Assembly (NCBI RefSeq): GCF_004134945.1
Contig: NZ_SBAP01000010.1
Location: forward strand, 19,524 to 83,523
DNA: 64,000 nt
From: Fusobacterium_C necrophorum_A
GTDB lineage: Bacteria; Fusobacteriota; Fusobacteriia; Fusobacteriales; Fusobacteriaceae
Reading direction: 5' to 3'
Under the pieces are notes generated by a model. That model made no database searches. It was given only the letters and a program-made list of their open reading frames with translations, and was not told where the DNA came from. Both the position numbers and the translations under genes were made by a program. Positions 17,032 through 26,085 of this stretch are shown piece after piece (within the stretch, counting starts at the first letter, position 1; each line of letters starts with the position of its first letter).

Positions 17032-17946
17032 ATGGGAAAGGTAGCTTTTGTTTTCCCCGGTCAAGGAACGCAGTATGTTGGAATGGGAAAAGATTTATAT
17101 GAAAAAAGTCCGAAAGCGAAAGAAGTACTGGATAGAATGTTTCAAAGTTTAGACTTTGATTTGAAATCCATTATGTTTGAAGGGACTGCGGAAGATTTAA
17201 AACAAACGAAGTATACACAACCTGCGATTGTCGCTTTCAGTTTAACTTTACTGGAATTGGTAAAAGAAAAAGGAATCAAGGCCGATTATGTGGCAGGACA
17301 TTCGGTCGGAGAATATGCCGCCTATGGAGCTGCCGGGATATTATCATTGGAGGAAGCCATTCGTTTAACCGCAGCGAGGGGACAAATTATGAATGATGTT
17401 TCTGAAAAAGTAAAGGGAACAATGGCAGCGGTTTTGGGAATGTCGGCGGAGAAGATTCAGGAAGTTCTGTCTTGTGTTGAGGGAGTTGTGGAGGCTGTCA
17501 ATTTCAATGAGCCGAATCAAACTGTCATTGCAGGAGAAAAAGCGGCGGTGGAAGCGGCTTGTCTGGCTTTGAAAGAAGCGGGAGCAAGAAGAGCACTTCC
17601 TTTAGCGGTTTCCGGTCCCTTTCATTCTTCTCTGATGAAAGAAGCGGGAGAAAAATTGAAAGAAGAAGCGGAAAAGTATCATTTTACTATGACAAATATC
17701 GGATTGGTAGCCAATACAACAGCGGAGGTTCTAAGCTCAGTAGAAGAAGTGAAAAATGAGATTTATCATCAAAGTTTTGGTCCCGTGTATTGGGTAAAAA
17801 CAATTGAATATTTGGTAGAGACAGGAGTGGACACAATTTATGAAATCGGTCCGGGAAAAGTATTATCCGGACTCATTAAGAAAATAAATAGAGAAATTAC
17901 GGTAAAAAATATAGAAACACTTGAAGAAATTGAAAATCTAATGTAA
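17032..17946 (+). CDS. fabD: Malonyl-CoA:ACP transacylase
   Basis: 304 residues. It moves malonyl from CoA to ACP. The serine nucleophile is Ser91 in GHSVGEY; the N-terminal FPGQGTQYVGMG and the active-site His in SGPFHSSLM are present. It is 16 bases downstream of fabH and 36 upstream of acpP. Confidence 0.96.
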   Translation: MGKVAFVFPGQGTQYVGMGKDLYEKSPKAKEVLDRMFQSLDFDLKSIMFEGTAEDLKQTKYTQPAIVAFSLTLLELVKEKGIKADYVAGHSVGEYAAYGAAGILSLEEAIRLTAARGQIMNDVSEKVKGTMAAVLGMSAEKIQEVLSCVEGVVEAVNFNEPNQTVIAGEKAAVEAACLALKEAGARRALPLAVSGPFHSSLMKEAGEKLKEEAEKYHFTMTNIGLVANTTAEVLSSVEEVKNEIYHQSFGPVYWVKTIEYLVETGVDTIYEIGPGKVLSGLIKKINREITVKNIETLEEIENLM

Positions 17947-17982
17947 AATACAGATATATTATTAAAAAATTAGGAGGAAGAA

Positions 17983-18207
17983 ATGTTAGATAAAATTAAA
18001 GAGATTGTAGTAGAACAATTGGGAGTGGAACCTGAACAAGTAGTAATGGAAGCTAGTTTCACAGAAGATTTAGGAGCAGATTCTTTGGATACGGTAGAAT
18101 TGATTATGGCTTTTGAAGAAGAATTCGGAGTGGAAATTCCTGATACAGAGGCAGAAAAAATCAAAACAATCAAAGATGTCGTAGATTATATAGAAGCTCA
18201 CCAATAA
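17983..18207 (+). CDS. acpP: Acyl carrier protein
   Basis: 74 residues, acidic. The 4'-phosphopantetheine site is Ser34 in LGADSLDTVEL. Carries growing acyl chains for the neighbouring Fab enzymes and PlsX. Ribosome binding site AGGAGG at 17972-17977. Confidence 0.97.
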   Translation: MLDKIKEIVVEQLGVEPEQVVMEASFTEDLGADSLDTVELIMAFEEEFGVEIPDTEAEKIKTIKDVVDYIEAHQ

Positions 18208-18233
18208 AATAAAAAAAAGAATAGAATATAGAG

Positions 18234-18258
18234 AAGGGGGGTACAAAAAATCCCCCTT
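18234..18258 (+). other. G/C-rich hairpin between acpP and fabF
   Basis: A seven-base stem aaggggg/ccccctt with a loop of about 11 bases. The following sequence (ttctttg) is not a proper T-run, so it is more likely an mRNA processing or stability element, or a weak attenuator, than a full terminator. It would lower fabF relative to acpP. Confidence 0.4.
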
Positions 18259-18281
18259 TCTTTGTAGAAAGAGAGGAAAAG

Positions 18282-19529
18282 ATGAAACGAGTTGTTGTAA
18301 CCGGTTTAGGAATGATTTCTCCTTTGGCAAACAATGTGGAAGAGTCTTGGGAAAGATTACTAAATGGAGAATGTGGAATTTTGAAAATTCAATCTTATGA
18401 TGCTTCGGAAATGCCCGTACAAATTGCGGCGGAAGTAAAAGATTTTAATCCTATGGACTTTGGAATCGAGAAAAAAGAAGTAAAAAAATTAGCAAGAAAT
18501 ACACAATTTGCGATTGCCGCTTCCAAAATGGCATTGGAAGACTCCGGATTATCTTTGGAAATAATGAATCCTTTTGATATTGGGGTAGTCATTTCTTCAG
18601 GAATTGGGGGAATGGAAATTTTTGAAGAACAACATAAAAATATGTTGGATAAAGGAATAAAAAGAATTTCTCCTTTTACCATTCCGGCAATGATTTCCAA
18701 TATGGCGGCGGGAAATGTTGCGATTTATTTAGGTTTACAAGGACCTAATAAATCCGTTGTGACAGCTTGTGCCTCCGGAACAAATTCTATCGGAGAAGCC
18801 TTTGAAGAAATCAAGCTTGGAAAGGCAAAAGTGATGTTGGCGGGAGGGACAGAAGCAGCGATTACTTCTTTTGCACAAAATGCTTTTGCCAATATGAAAG
18901 CTCTTTCGGATACTCATAATGAAGAACCGCAGAAGGCATCCAGACCTTTCAGCAAGGATAGAGACGGTTTCGTAATGGGAGAAGGAGCGGGAATCTTAGT
19001 CTTGGAAGAATTGGAACATGCAAAGGCAAGAGGGGCTAAAATCTATGCAGAAATGGTAGGATATGGAAGCAGTTGTGATGCTTATCATATTACAGCACCT
19101 TATGAAAGCGGAGCGGCTGCAGCTCATGCTATGACTATGGCAATGGAAGAAGCGGGGGTGAAGCCGGAAGAAGTGCAATATATTAATGCACATGGAACTT
19201 CCACTCCGGCAAATGATAAAACGGAAACCAGAGCCATTAAGGTCGCTTTTGGAGAAGAACAGGCAAAGAAACTTTGGATTTCTTCTACGAAGGGTGCTTT
19301 AGGGCATGGTTTGGGAGCTGCAGGAGGATTGGAAGGAGTTATTCTCGCCAAAGTATTGGAAACAGGTATGGTACCTCCTACTATTAACTATGAAACTCCG
19401 GATGAAGAATGTGATTTGGATTATGTTCCGAATGTCAAGAGAGAAGGAGATATTCAAGCGGCAATGTCGAATTCTTTAGGTTTCGGAGGACATAATGCAG
19501 TGATTTTGATGAAAAAATATCAAGCCTAG
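18282..19529 (+). CDS. fabF: 3-oxoacyl-ACP synthase II
   Basis: 415 residues. An elongating beta-ketoacyl-ACP synthase: nucleophile Cys163 in VTACASGTNSIG, and two histidines in NAHGTSTPAND and GALGHGLGAAG. No fabG, fabZ or enoyl reductase gene is in this cluster, so those steps must be encoded elsewhere. rnc follows at once. Confidence 0.96.
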   Translation: MKRVVVTGLGMISPLANNVEESWERLLNGECGILKIQSYDASEMPVQIAAEVKDFNPMDFGIEKKEVKKLARNTQFAIAASKMALEDSGLSLEIMNPFDIGVVISSGIGGMEIFEEQHKNMLDKGIKRISPFTIPAMISNMAAGNVAIYLGLQGPNKSVVTACASGTNSIGEAFEEIKLGKAKVMLAGGTEAAITSFAQNAFANMKALSDTHNEEPQKASRPFSKDRDGFVMGEGAGILVLEELEHAKARGAKIYAEMVGYGSSCDAYHITAPYESGAAAAHAMTMAMEEAGVKPEEVQYINAHGTSTPANDKTETRAIKVAFGEEQAKKLWISSTKGALGHGLGAAGGLEGVILAKVLETGMVPPTINYETPDEECDLDYVPNVKREGDIQAAMSNSLGFGGHNAVILMKKYQA

Positions 19530-19538
19530 GTGAGTGTA

Positions 19539-20237
19539 GTGGGCAGAAATTTAGTAGACTTGGAACATAACATCAACTACTACTTCAATGATAAAAAGCT
19601 TTTAAAGAATGCTCTGATTCATCGTTCTTTTGGAAACGAACACAGAACTTATAAAAATATTAACAATGAAAGACTGGAACTGCTGGGAGATGCAGTTCTC
19701 GGTCTTGTTGTTGCCGAATATTTATATCAGAAATATCCGGAGGAAAAAGAGGGAGTATTGGCAAAAATTAAATCTATGGCTGTCAGTGAACCTGTATTAT
19801 CCAGTGTATCGAGAAAGCTGCATATTGGAGATTATCTCCTACTGAGCAAGGGAGAAATTGTGACAGGGGGAAGAGATCGGAATTCTATTTTAGGAGATGC
19901 CTTTGAGGCAATTTTAGGGGCTATTTATTTAGATAGCGGTTTTTTTGCTGCAAAAGAATATGTTCTCTTCCATTTGAAAGAGATTATTGACCATATTGAT
20001 GATTTTGAAGAAATTTTGGATTTTAAAACAATATTGCAGGAGCATTGTCAAAAAAAATTCAAAGAAATTCCGAAATACACTTTGTTGAGAGAAGAAGGAC
20101 CGGATCATCGAAAATTATTTGAAATGCAAGTACAAATTCAGGATAAGGTGGCAAGAGCAAAGGGGAACAATAAAAAAATAGCGGAGCAAAAAGCGGCAAA
20201 GAAATTATGCAAAGAAATGGGAGTCAGTATTCTATGA
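19539..20237 (+). CDS. rnc: Ribonuclease III
   Basis: 232 residues from the GTG at 19539. Cuts double-stranded RNA in rRNA and mRNA maturation. The signature NERLELLGDAVLG carries catalytic acidic residues; a double-stranded-RNA-binding domain is at the C-terminus (from about residue 160, LQEHCQKKFKEIPKY to NKKIAEQKAAKKLCK). Start choice: GTG at 19530 is also in frame, but AGGTGA at 19528-19533 is correctly spaced only for 19539. Its end overlaps the next gene by four bases (ATGA). Confidence 0.94.
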   Translation: MGRNLVDLEHNINYYFNDKKLLKNALIHRSFGNEHRTYKNINNERLELLGDAVLGLVVAEYLYQKYPEEKEGVLAKIKSMAVSEPVLSSVSRKLHIGDYLLLSKGEIVTGGRDRNSILGDAFEAILGAIYLDSGFFAAKEYVLFHLKEIIDHIDDFEEILDFKTILQEHCQKKFKEIPKYTLLREEGPDHRKLFEMQVQIQDKVARAKGNNKKIAEQKAAKKLCKEMGVSIL

Positions 20238-21280
20238 AGCATTATAACATTCCCATTTTTATTAGCCACTTTGGCTGTCCCAATCATTGTGTATTTTGCA
20301 ATCAGAAAAAAATCAATGGACAGGAAACGGATATTCGAGTGGAAGATATTCATCGAATTGTCAGAGAATATTTAAAAACTCTGCCAAAAAAATCAGAAAA
20401 AGAAGTTGCCTTTTTTGGTGGAACTTTTACAGGGCTTTCTATGGAATTGCAAAGAGAATATTTGGAAGCTTTGCAGGAATACATGAGAAGAGGAGATATT
20501 CAAGGGATTCGATTGTCAACACGTCCGGATTATATTCGAAAAGAGATATTAGAGCAACTTAAGAAATATGGTGTCAAGGCGATTGAATTGGGGATTCAGT
20601 CCTTGGACGAGGAAGTGTTACGAAAAAGTGACAGAGCATACTCGGAAACACAGGTATTGGAGAGTATAAGACAAATTCGGAACTATGGGTTTGAAGTGGG
20701 AGTTCAGCTCATGGTAGGCTTGCCGGCTTCCAACTTGGAAAAAGAAATAAGAACGGTCAAAACTTTGATTGCCTGTCGACCGGATACGGCACGAATTTAT
20801 CCCACTTTGGTATTGGCGAATACAGAGTTGGAAAAACAATATCGAAGAGGGGAATATCAGGCTCTTTCCTTAGAAGAAGCCATGGAACGGAGTCGTATTT
20901 TATATTGTTACTTGGAAGAGGCGGGAATTCGAACTATACGTCTGGGTTTGCAGGCAAGTGAGGAATTGAGTCAAGAAAATACGATGATAGCGGGACCTTA
21001 TCATCCTGCCTTTCGAGAATTGGTGGAAACGGAAATTTCCTATATTTTTTTGAAACAGATTTTTGAAACGGAAGGGGTACAGAAAGTGTTCTGTCCGGAG
21101 ATGGAAGTTTCCAGAATGATAGGTTTGAAGAAGAAAAATAAAGAACGTTTTGGAGAAAAATTTCAAGTGAGTATTCAGAAACGCTTATTGCCGGGAGAAA
21201 TTATGATTGCCGGGAAGCGATATTCCAGAGAGGAAAGAATAAGGAGGAATCTCAATGTGGGAATTTCTATGGACCTCTGA
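20234..21280 (+). CDS. Radical SAM protein, Elp3-like
   Basis: 348 residues. The [4Fe-4S]-SAM cluster motif is C15-x3-C19-x2-C22 near the N-terminus (FGCPNHCVFCNQ), followed by FFGGTFTG and the SIQS-like LGIQSLDEEVL block, the pattern of Elp3/HemN-type radical SAM enzymes. There is no acetyltransferase domain, so it is not a full Elp3. The reaction is unknown. It sits between rnc and an RNase E/G-type gene with 4- and 26-base overlaps, hinting at an RNA-related role. Confidence 0.85.
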   Translation: MKHYNIPIFISHFGCPNHCVFCNQKKINGQETDIRVEDIHRIVREYLKTLPKKSEKEVAFFGGTFTGLSMELQREYLEALQEYMRRGDIQGIRLSTRPDYIRKEILEQLKKYGVKAIELGIQSLDEEVLRKSDRAYSETQVLESIRQIRNYGFEVGVQLMVGLPASNLEKEIRTVKTLIACRPDTARIYPTLVLANTELEKQYRRGEYQALSLEEAMERSRILYCYLEEAGIRTIRLGLQASEELSQENTMIAGPYHPAFRELVETEISYIFLKQIFETEGVQKVFCPEMEVSRMIGLKKKNKERFGEKFQVSIQKRLLPGEIMIAGKRYSREERIRRNLNVGISMDL

Positions 21281-22532
21281 TTTATTTTACCATAAAGTGG
21301 CTGTCTTTCGAGGACCTGAGCTTTGGGATTTACGGATAGAAGAAAAAAAGAAACTGCTGAGAAACGGGTTCTATATGGCGAAAAAAGAAAGAGAGAACTT
21401 TCTTCTTTTATCCAATGGACTAAAAGTATTTTGTTCCGAAGACTTTCCGGAAGGGCAGGAAAAAATTGTGCAAGTTCTGCAAGAAGAACGGGAAGGAAAG
21501 TTGGCGGAAGTCAGTCAAAAGATTGAAATAACAACCCCCTACTTTGTTTTTTTCCCTTATGAAAGAGGTATATATCTTTCAAGAAAGATTCAAGAAAAGG
21601 AAGAAAGAGAGAGACTGGAAAATATTTTTCAGCCGTATCGGGAGAGAGCTTCCTTTTTGATTCGAACGGAAGCGAAAGAGCAACAAGAAGAGACTTTGAA
21701 GGAAGAAATTCAAAAAATAGTACAAGAATGGGAACAGATTCAAAAAAGAGCTTTTGAATGGAGAGAGAAAGGAAATTTAAAAACTTCGCTTCCTTGGATG
21801 GAAGAATTCTTGGAGGAATATGGCAAAGAGGAATGGAAGTCCTGCTATTGTGAAAATTTTGAATGTCAAGAGCTTTTGGAAAAGAGTTTGCTTCCCTATC
21901 AAAAGAGATTGAGGGAATATCATGGGGAAATTTCTCTTTGGAAACAGAGAAAACTGGAAGAACAAATTGCACAACTGTGTCAGGAGAAAGTCCATTTACC
22001 TTCCGGAGGCTATTTATTTATTGAGAAAACCAAAGCTTGTGTTACCATAGATGTCAATCGAGGATCTGCCGGCTTGCATGCAAGCAATCTAGAAGCGGCA
22101 AAAGAGATTCCAAGACAAGTCAAACTTCGAAACCTTGCCGGAATGGTTATGATTGATTTTATCAGCAACAAAAAAACGGAAGAAAGAAAAGAAATCATAG
22201 ATACTTTGAAGCGGGAATTTTCAAGAGATAATCATTTTCTCACATGGGGGGGCTTTCATGAATTTGACGTCTTTCTTTTTTCAAGGCAAAGAAAGGGAAA
22301 AGAATTAAGCTCCTATTACGATAAAAATAACGTTTTTTATCAGGTACAATGCTTGGAAAATGAGTGTAAAGAATTGTTGGAAAAAGGAGAAAGTATTCTT
22401 TCCGTTGAGGGAGAAAAAAATATATTACAGGAGTGGAAAAACTCCAGTCAATGTGGTATAAAAGATAGTATAGAACTCTTGTGCAAAGAAGAAAAAGCGG
22501 AAAAAAAATCTTTTAATATAAAAATAAAGTGA
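21255..22532 (+). CDS. Short RNase E/G-family ribonuclease
   Basis: 425 residues, shorter than RNase G (about 490). The catalytic core is clear: GGYLFIEKTKACVTIDVNRGS and LAGMVMIDFI carry the two metal-binding aspartates of the DNase I-like subdomain. The region after it, where RNase E/G has the CPxC zinc link joining the subunits, has no such cysteines (SRQRKGKELSSYY then a short Glu-rich tail). The N-terminal S1 part is poorly conserved. A divergent endoribonuclease for RNA processing is the likeliest role. ATG at 21255 with AAGGAGG upstream. Confidence 0.8.
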   Translation: MWEFLWTSDLFYHKVAVFRGPELWDLRIEEKKKLLRNGFYMAKKERENFLLLSNGLKVFCSEDFPEGQEKIVQVLQEEREGKLAEVSQKIEITTPYFVFFPYERGIYLSRKIQEKEERERLENIFQPYRERASFLIRTEAKEQQEETLKEEIQKIVQEWEQIQKRAFEWREKGNLKTSLPWMEEFLEEYGKEEWKSCYCENFECQELLEKSLLPYQKRLREYHGEISLWKQRKLEEQIAQLCQEKVHLPSGGYLFIEKTKACVTIDVNRGSAGLHASNLEAAKEIPRQVKLRNLAGMVMIDFISNKKTEERKEIIDTLKREFSRDNHFLTWGGFHEFDVFLFSRQRKGKELSSYYDKNNVFYQVQCLENECKELLEKGESILSVEGEKNILQEWKNSSQCGIKDSIELLCKEEKAEKKSFNIKIK

Positions 22533-22538
22533 GGAGAT

Positions 22539-23036
22539 ATGAGAGTAGGAATTTATGCAGGAAGTTTTGATCCTATAACCAAGGGGCATCAGGATATTAT
22601 TCGGAGGGCTTTAAACATTGTGGATCGTTTGATTGTATTGGTCGTGAATAATCCCAACAAAAAATATTGGTTTCATATTGATGAAAGAGAAGAGATGATT
22701 TTGGAAAGTATGGAAAGTCGGTATCGGGATAGGATTGAGATTCATAGATATGAGGGCTTGCTTGTCGATTTTATGAAAGAGAGAGGAGTGAACTTATTAA
22801 TTCGAGGATTGCGGGCTGTTTCCGATTATGAATATGAAATGTGCTATGCTTTTACCAATAAGGAGCTGTCTCAAGGAAAGGCGGAAACAATTTTTATTCC
22901 CGCCTCCAGAGAATATATGTATTTAAGTTCCAGCGGTGTGAGGGAAATTGCAATCAATCAAGGAGATATCAGTGCCTATGTCGATAAGGGATTGGAAGAA
23001 AAGATAAAGTTGAGGGCGAAAGAATTGGTGAAATAA
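22539..23036 (+). CDS. coaD: Phosphopantetheine adenylyltransferase
   Basis: 165 residues. Penultimate step of CoA synthesis. The nucleotidyltransferase motifs are YAGSFDPITKGH (T/HxGH-type, His17) near the N-terminus and YMYLSSSGVREIA near the C-terminus. It lies three bases before radA. Confidence 0.96.
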   Translation: MRVGIYAGSFDPITKGHQDIIRRALNIVDRLIVLVVNNPNKKYWFHIDEREEMILESMESRYRDRIEIHRYEGLLVDFMKERGVNLLIRGLRAVSDYEYEMCYAFTNKELSQGKAETIFIPASREYMYLSSSGVREIAINQGDISAYVDKGLEEKIKLRAKELVK

Positions 23037-23039
23037 TTC

Positions 23040-24422
23040 ATGGCAAAAATAAAATCTGTGTATTATTGTACGGAATGCGGGTATCAATCCGCAAAATGGT
23101 TGGGGAGATGTCCTTCTTGTCAGGAATGGGGTACTTTTGAGGAAGAAGTGGCTCTTCCGAAGGAAATACAAAAACAACTTCATAGTACAGGAGCTTCAGG
23201 AAGCGTTTCCGAAAAAGTGAAGGCTTTGTCAGAAGTGAGTGTGGAAGGAAGTGAGAGATACACTACCGGTGTGGGAGAATTTGACCGGGTTTTAGGTGGA
23301 GGGTTGTTACAGGGCGAAGTCGTACTGCTGACAGGAAATCCCGGAATTGGAAAATCCACTCTCTTATTGCAAGTAGCTTCTTGTTATACACAGTATGGAG
23401 AGGTTGTTTATATTTCCGGAGAAGAATCTCCGTCACAAATTAAAAACAGAAGCGATCGCTTGGGAATTCGAGAGAGCGGTCTGTTATTGTTTACCGAAAC
23501 GGATATTTTATTGATTTATGAATATTTAGTTAAGACGAAACCGAAAGTGGTCATTCTTGATTCGATACAAACCATTTACAATTCGGCAGTGGATTCCATT
23601 TCAGGAACTCCGACACAAATTCGGGAGTGTACTTTAAAAATTATAGAATTGGCGAAAAGCTATGGAATTTCTTTTTTTGTCGTAGGACATATTACAAAAG
23701 ACGGAAAAGTGGCAGGTCCTAAAATTTTAGAGCATATGGTGGATGCCGTGTTCAATTTTGAGGGAGAGGAGGGCCTGTATTACAGAATTCTGAGAAGTAC
23801 CAAAAACCGCTTCGGTTCTACAAATGAGCTGGCTGTTTTCAGCATGGAAGAAGACGGAATGAAGGAAATTAAAAATTCTTCCGAGTATTTTTTGAGTGAA
23901 AGAGAAGAAAAAAATATAGGGAGCATGGTCGTCCCCATCTTAGAAGGAAGCAAAGTTTTTTTATTGGAACTGCAATCTCTGTTGACAGACGTGAGTGTGG
24001 GAATTCCGAAAAGAGTTGTGCAGGGATATGATAGAAACAGACTTCAGATTTTAATTGCCATTGCAGAAAGAAAGCTCTATCTTCCTCTCGGTATGAAAGA
24101 CGTTTTCATCAATGTTCCCGGAGGTTTAAATATATCGGATCCTGCGGCGGATTTGGGACTTTTGATTTCCATGCTGTCTGCCTATCATGCTGTGGAGATT
24201 AGTCAAAAAATTGCAGCTATTGGAGAGCTGGGACTTCGAGGGGAAATTCGAAAAGTCTTTTTCATCGAAAAAAGACTGAGAGAACTTGAGAAATTGGGAT
24301 TTAAAGGAGTCTATGTTCCGGAGGCAAATCGAAAGGAATTGGAAAAGAAAGAATATCACTTAAAGATTATTTATTTAAAAAATCTGGAAGAACTTCTGGA
24401 AAGAATTAAGGAGGGAAGATGA
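23040..24422 (+). CDS. radA: DNA repair protein RadA
   Basis: 460 residues. A RecA-like branch-migration helicase. Zinc finger C10-x2-C13 ... C24-x2-C27; Walker A GNPGIGKS (residues 99-106); the RadA-specific KNRFGSTNE motif; and a C-terminal Lon-protease-like domain (VPGGLNISDPAADLGLLISM). Its stop overlaps the disA start by four bases, a coupling of recombination repair with c-di-AMP synthesis that is widespread. Confidence 0.96.
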   Translation: MAKIKSVYYCTECGYQSAKWLGRCPSCQEWGTFEEEVALPKEIQKQLHSTGASGSVSEKVKALSEVSVEGSERYTTGVGEFDRVLGGGLLQGEVVLLTGNPGIGKSTLLLQVASCYTQYGEVVYISGEESPSQIKNRSDRLGIRESGLLLFTETDILLIYEYLVKTKPKVVILDSIQTIYNSAVDSISGTPTQIRECTLKIIELAKSYGISFFVVGHITKDGKVAGPKILEHMVDAVFNFEGEEGLYYRILRSTKNRFGSTNELAVFSMEEDGMKEIKNSSEYFLSEREEKNIGSMVVPILEGSKVFLLELQSLLTDVSVGIPKRVVQGYDRNRLQILIAIAERKLYLPLGMKDVFINVPGGLNISDPAADLGLLISMLSAYHAVEISQKIAAIGELGLRGEIRKVFFIEKRLRELEKLGFKGVYVPEANRKELEKKEYHLKIIYLKNLEELLERIKEGR

Positions 24423-25468
24423 TTCGACATAATTTGGTGGAGATTTTTGAAAAAATAGCTCCGGGAACACCATTGAGGGAAGGTATTTTTAATATTTTAG
24501 ATGGACATTTAGGAGCTCTTCTTATCCTTGGTTATGATGAAGAAGTCGAAAAGGTATTGGATGGAGGATTTTTTATTGACTGTGACTATACACCGGAGAG
24601 ATTGTTTGAGTTGGCAAAAATGGATGGGGCTATTGTTTTGGATAAAAATTGTGAAAAAATTATTTATGCGAATGTTCACATACAAGCGGATGCAAAATAC
24701 CCTACTTCGGAAAGCGGAACCAGACATAGAACAGCTCATAGAGCTTCCCAACAATTAGGAAAATTGGTGGTAGCTGTGTCCGAGCGAAAGGCGGTGGTAA
24801 CGGTATATCAGGGAAAAGAAAAATATCGTTTGCAAAATTTATCTGTTTTAATGGAAGAAGCGACACAGGCACTTAAAATTTTGGAAAGATATCGGTATGT
24901 GTTGGATAAAGCCCTTGTCAATTTGACTTTATTGGAATTGGATGATTTGGTAACCGTTTTTGATGTTATTACGATGGCACAACGTTTTGAAATGATTTCC
25001 AGAATTGAAAACGAATTGATAGGCTATGTCAGAGAACTTGGAAAAGAAGCTCATTTAATCAATTCCCAATTGAAAGAGTTGACTCAGGATATTGAAGTGG
25101 AATATTTAGAATTTCTGAAAGATTATCTCAAGGAAGAAACGAAAATAGAAAGTATTCAAAAGAGAGTTCATCAATTGACGGATCAGGAATTGTTGGAAGC
25201 GGAAATATTGGCAGACGTTTTCGGATACGGAAAAACCTACAGTGTTTTGGACAATAAGGTTTCTTCGCGTGGATATCGAATTTTGGGAAAAATTAGCAAG
25301 TTGACGAAAAAAGATATAGAAAAAATGGTTACTACTTATGGAAATATTGCTGAAATTCAAGAAGCGGAGGATGAAGATCTGTTAGAAATTAAGTTGAGTA
25401 AATTTAAAATTCGAGCGATGAGAACGGGGATACAAAGACTTAAATTTACAGTGGAATTGACGAAATAA
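24419..25468 (+). CDS. disA: Diadenylate cyclase DisA
   Basis: 349 residues. It joins two ATP into c-di-AMP and scans DNA for branched structures. The DAC domain (about 1-150) has DGAIVLD and GTRHRTAHRAS (the RHR motif); the middle is a helical spine and the C-terminal part has the helix-hairpin-helix region resembling RuvA. Overlap with radA suggests joint control of DNA-damage signalling. Confidence 0.95.
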   Translation: MIRHNLVEIFEKIAPGTPLREGIFNILDGHLGALLILGYDEEVEKVLDGGFFIDCDYTPERLFELAKMDGAIVLDKNCEKIIYANVHIQADAKYPTSESGTRHRTAHRASQQLGKLVVAVSERKAVVTVYQGKEKYRLQNLSVLMEEATQALKILERYRYVLDKALVNLTLLELDDLVTVFDVITMAQRFEMISRIENELIGYVRELGKEAHLINSQLKELTQDIEVEYLEFLKDYLKEETKIESIQKRVHQLTDQELLEAEILADVFGYGKTYSVLDNKVSSRGYRILGKISKLTKKDIEKMVTTYGNIAEIQEAEDEDLLEIKLSKFKIRAMRTGIQRLKFTVELTK

Positions 25469-25476
25469 TCCTTGAC

Positions 25477-25505
25477 TTGACAGGAATAGAAAACACTTCT
25501 ATAAT
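25477..25505 (+). promoter_or_regulatory. Predicted strong promoter of the secreted FMN-binding-like gene
   Basis: Consensus TTGACA (25477-25482), 17-base spacer, consensus TATAAT (25500-25505). Confidence 0.85.
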
Positions 25506-25536
25506 ATGAATAACAAATTATTAGGAGGTTAAATAT

Positions 25537-25935
25537 ATGAAAAAAATGATAGTATTATTCTCTTTTCTATTGGCAACGACGGCATATGCTTCCACCTACC
25601 GGGACGGAATTTATCGAGGCTATTATATTTCAGGGCAAGAAACACAAATTGAAGTGCAATTCACTTTAAAAAATGATGTGATGACGGAAGCAAAGTATAG
25701 AACTCTGCGTTATAAAGACCATGATTGGCTGAAAGAAGAGGAATATGTTGCCAAGAATAAGGGGTATATGGGTGCTTTGAATTATATGGTAGGAAAAAAA
25801 GTCAATCAAGCCGTTTTGGATAAATTATATACTCCGGAGGGAATCGAAACGGCAGGAGCAACGGTTCGTGGAGGAAAATTGAGACATGCGGTACAATTGG
25901 CTCTTATGACGGGACCGATTAAACTTACAAAGTAG
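25537..25935 (+). CDS. Small secreted protein, FMN-binding-domain-like
   Basis: 132 residues with a signal peptide ending near TAYA-S. The mature part begins TYRDGIYRGYY and ends with AGATVRGGKLRHAVQLAL, which resembles the FMN-binding repeat domain where a Ser/Thr in the (S)GAT motif can be flavinylated. It should be periplasmic or surface-located, possibly part of an extracytosolic electron-transfer chain; the partner is not visible here. It has a consensus promoter and its own terminator, so it may be abundant. Confidence 0.7.
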   Translation: MKKMIVLFSFLLATTAYASTYRDGIYRGYYISGQETQIEVQFTLKNDVMTEAKYRTLRYKDHDWLKEEEYVAKNKGYMGALNYMVGKKVNQAVLDKLYTPEGIETAGATVRGGKLRHAVQLALMTGPIKLTK

Positions 25936-25947
25936 AAATAAAAAAAG

Positions 25948-25980
25948 AAAAAACTCGGAGAAAAAAGACCGAGTTTTTTC
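25948..25980 (+). terminator. Rho-independent terminator
   Basis: 11-base stem (aaaaaactcgg with ccgagtttttt), 10-base loop, T-rich 3' arm. Confidence 0.85.
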
Positions 25981-26013
25981 TTTTACAAGGAGTTGAAGCC
26001 TAACAAATAGTTC

Positions 26014-26043
26014 TTGATAATAGAAAGAAAGATATGCTATAAT
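26014..26043 (+). promoter_or_regulatory. Predicted promoter of the miaB-rho operon
   Basis: TTGATA (26014-26019), 18-base spacer, extended -10 TGC-TATAAT (TATAAT 26038-26043). Confidence 0.7.
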
Positions 26044-26085
26044 AGAATATCGTAGAGTTTTGAAGCAAGTTAGGGGGAAATCCAA

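Noticed and set aside
18234..18258. Full terminator between acpP and fabF
   Set aside because: The stem is good but no proper T-run follows, and the operon continues in the same direction at close spacing.
21511..21972. 153-codon antisense frame within the RNase E/G gene
   Set aside because: Phe/Leu/Ser-rich translation typical of antisense shadows of Glu/Lys-rich genes; no ribosome binding site.
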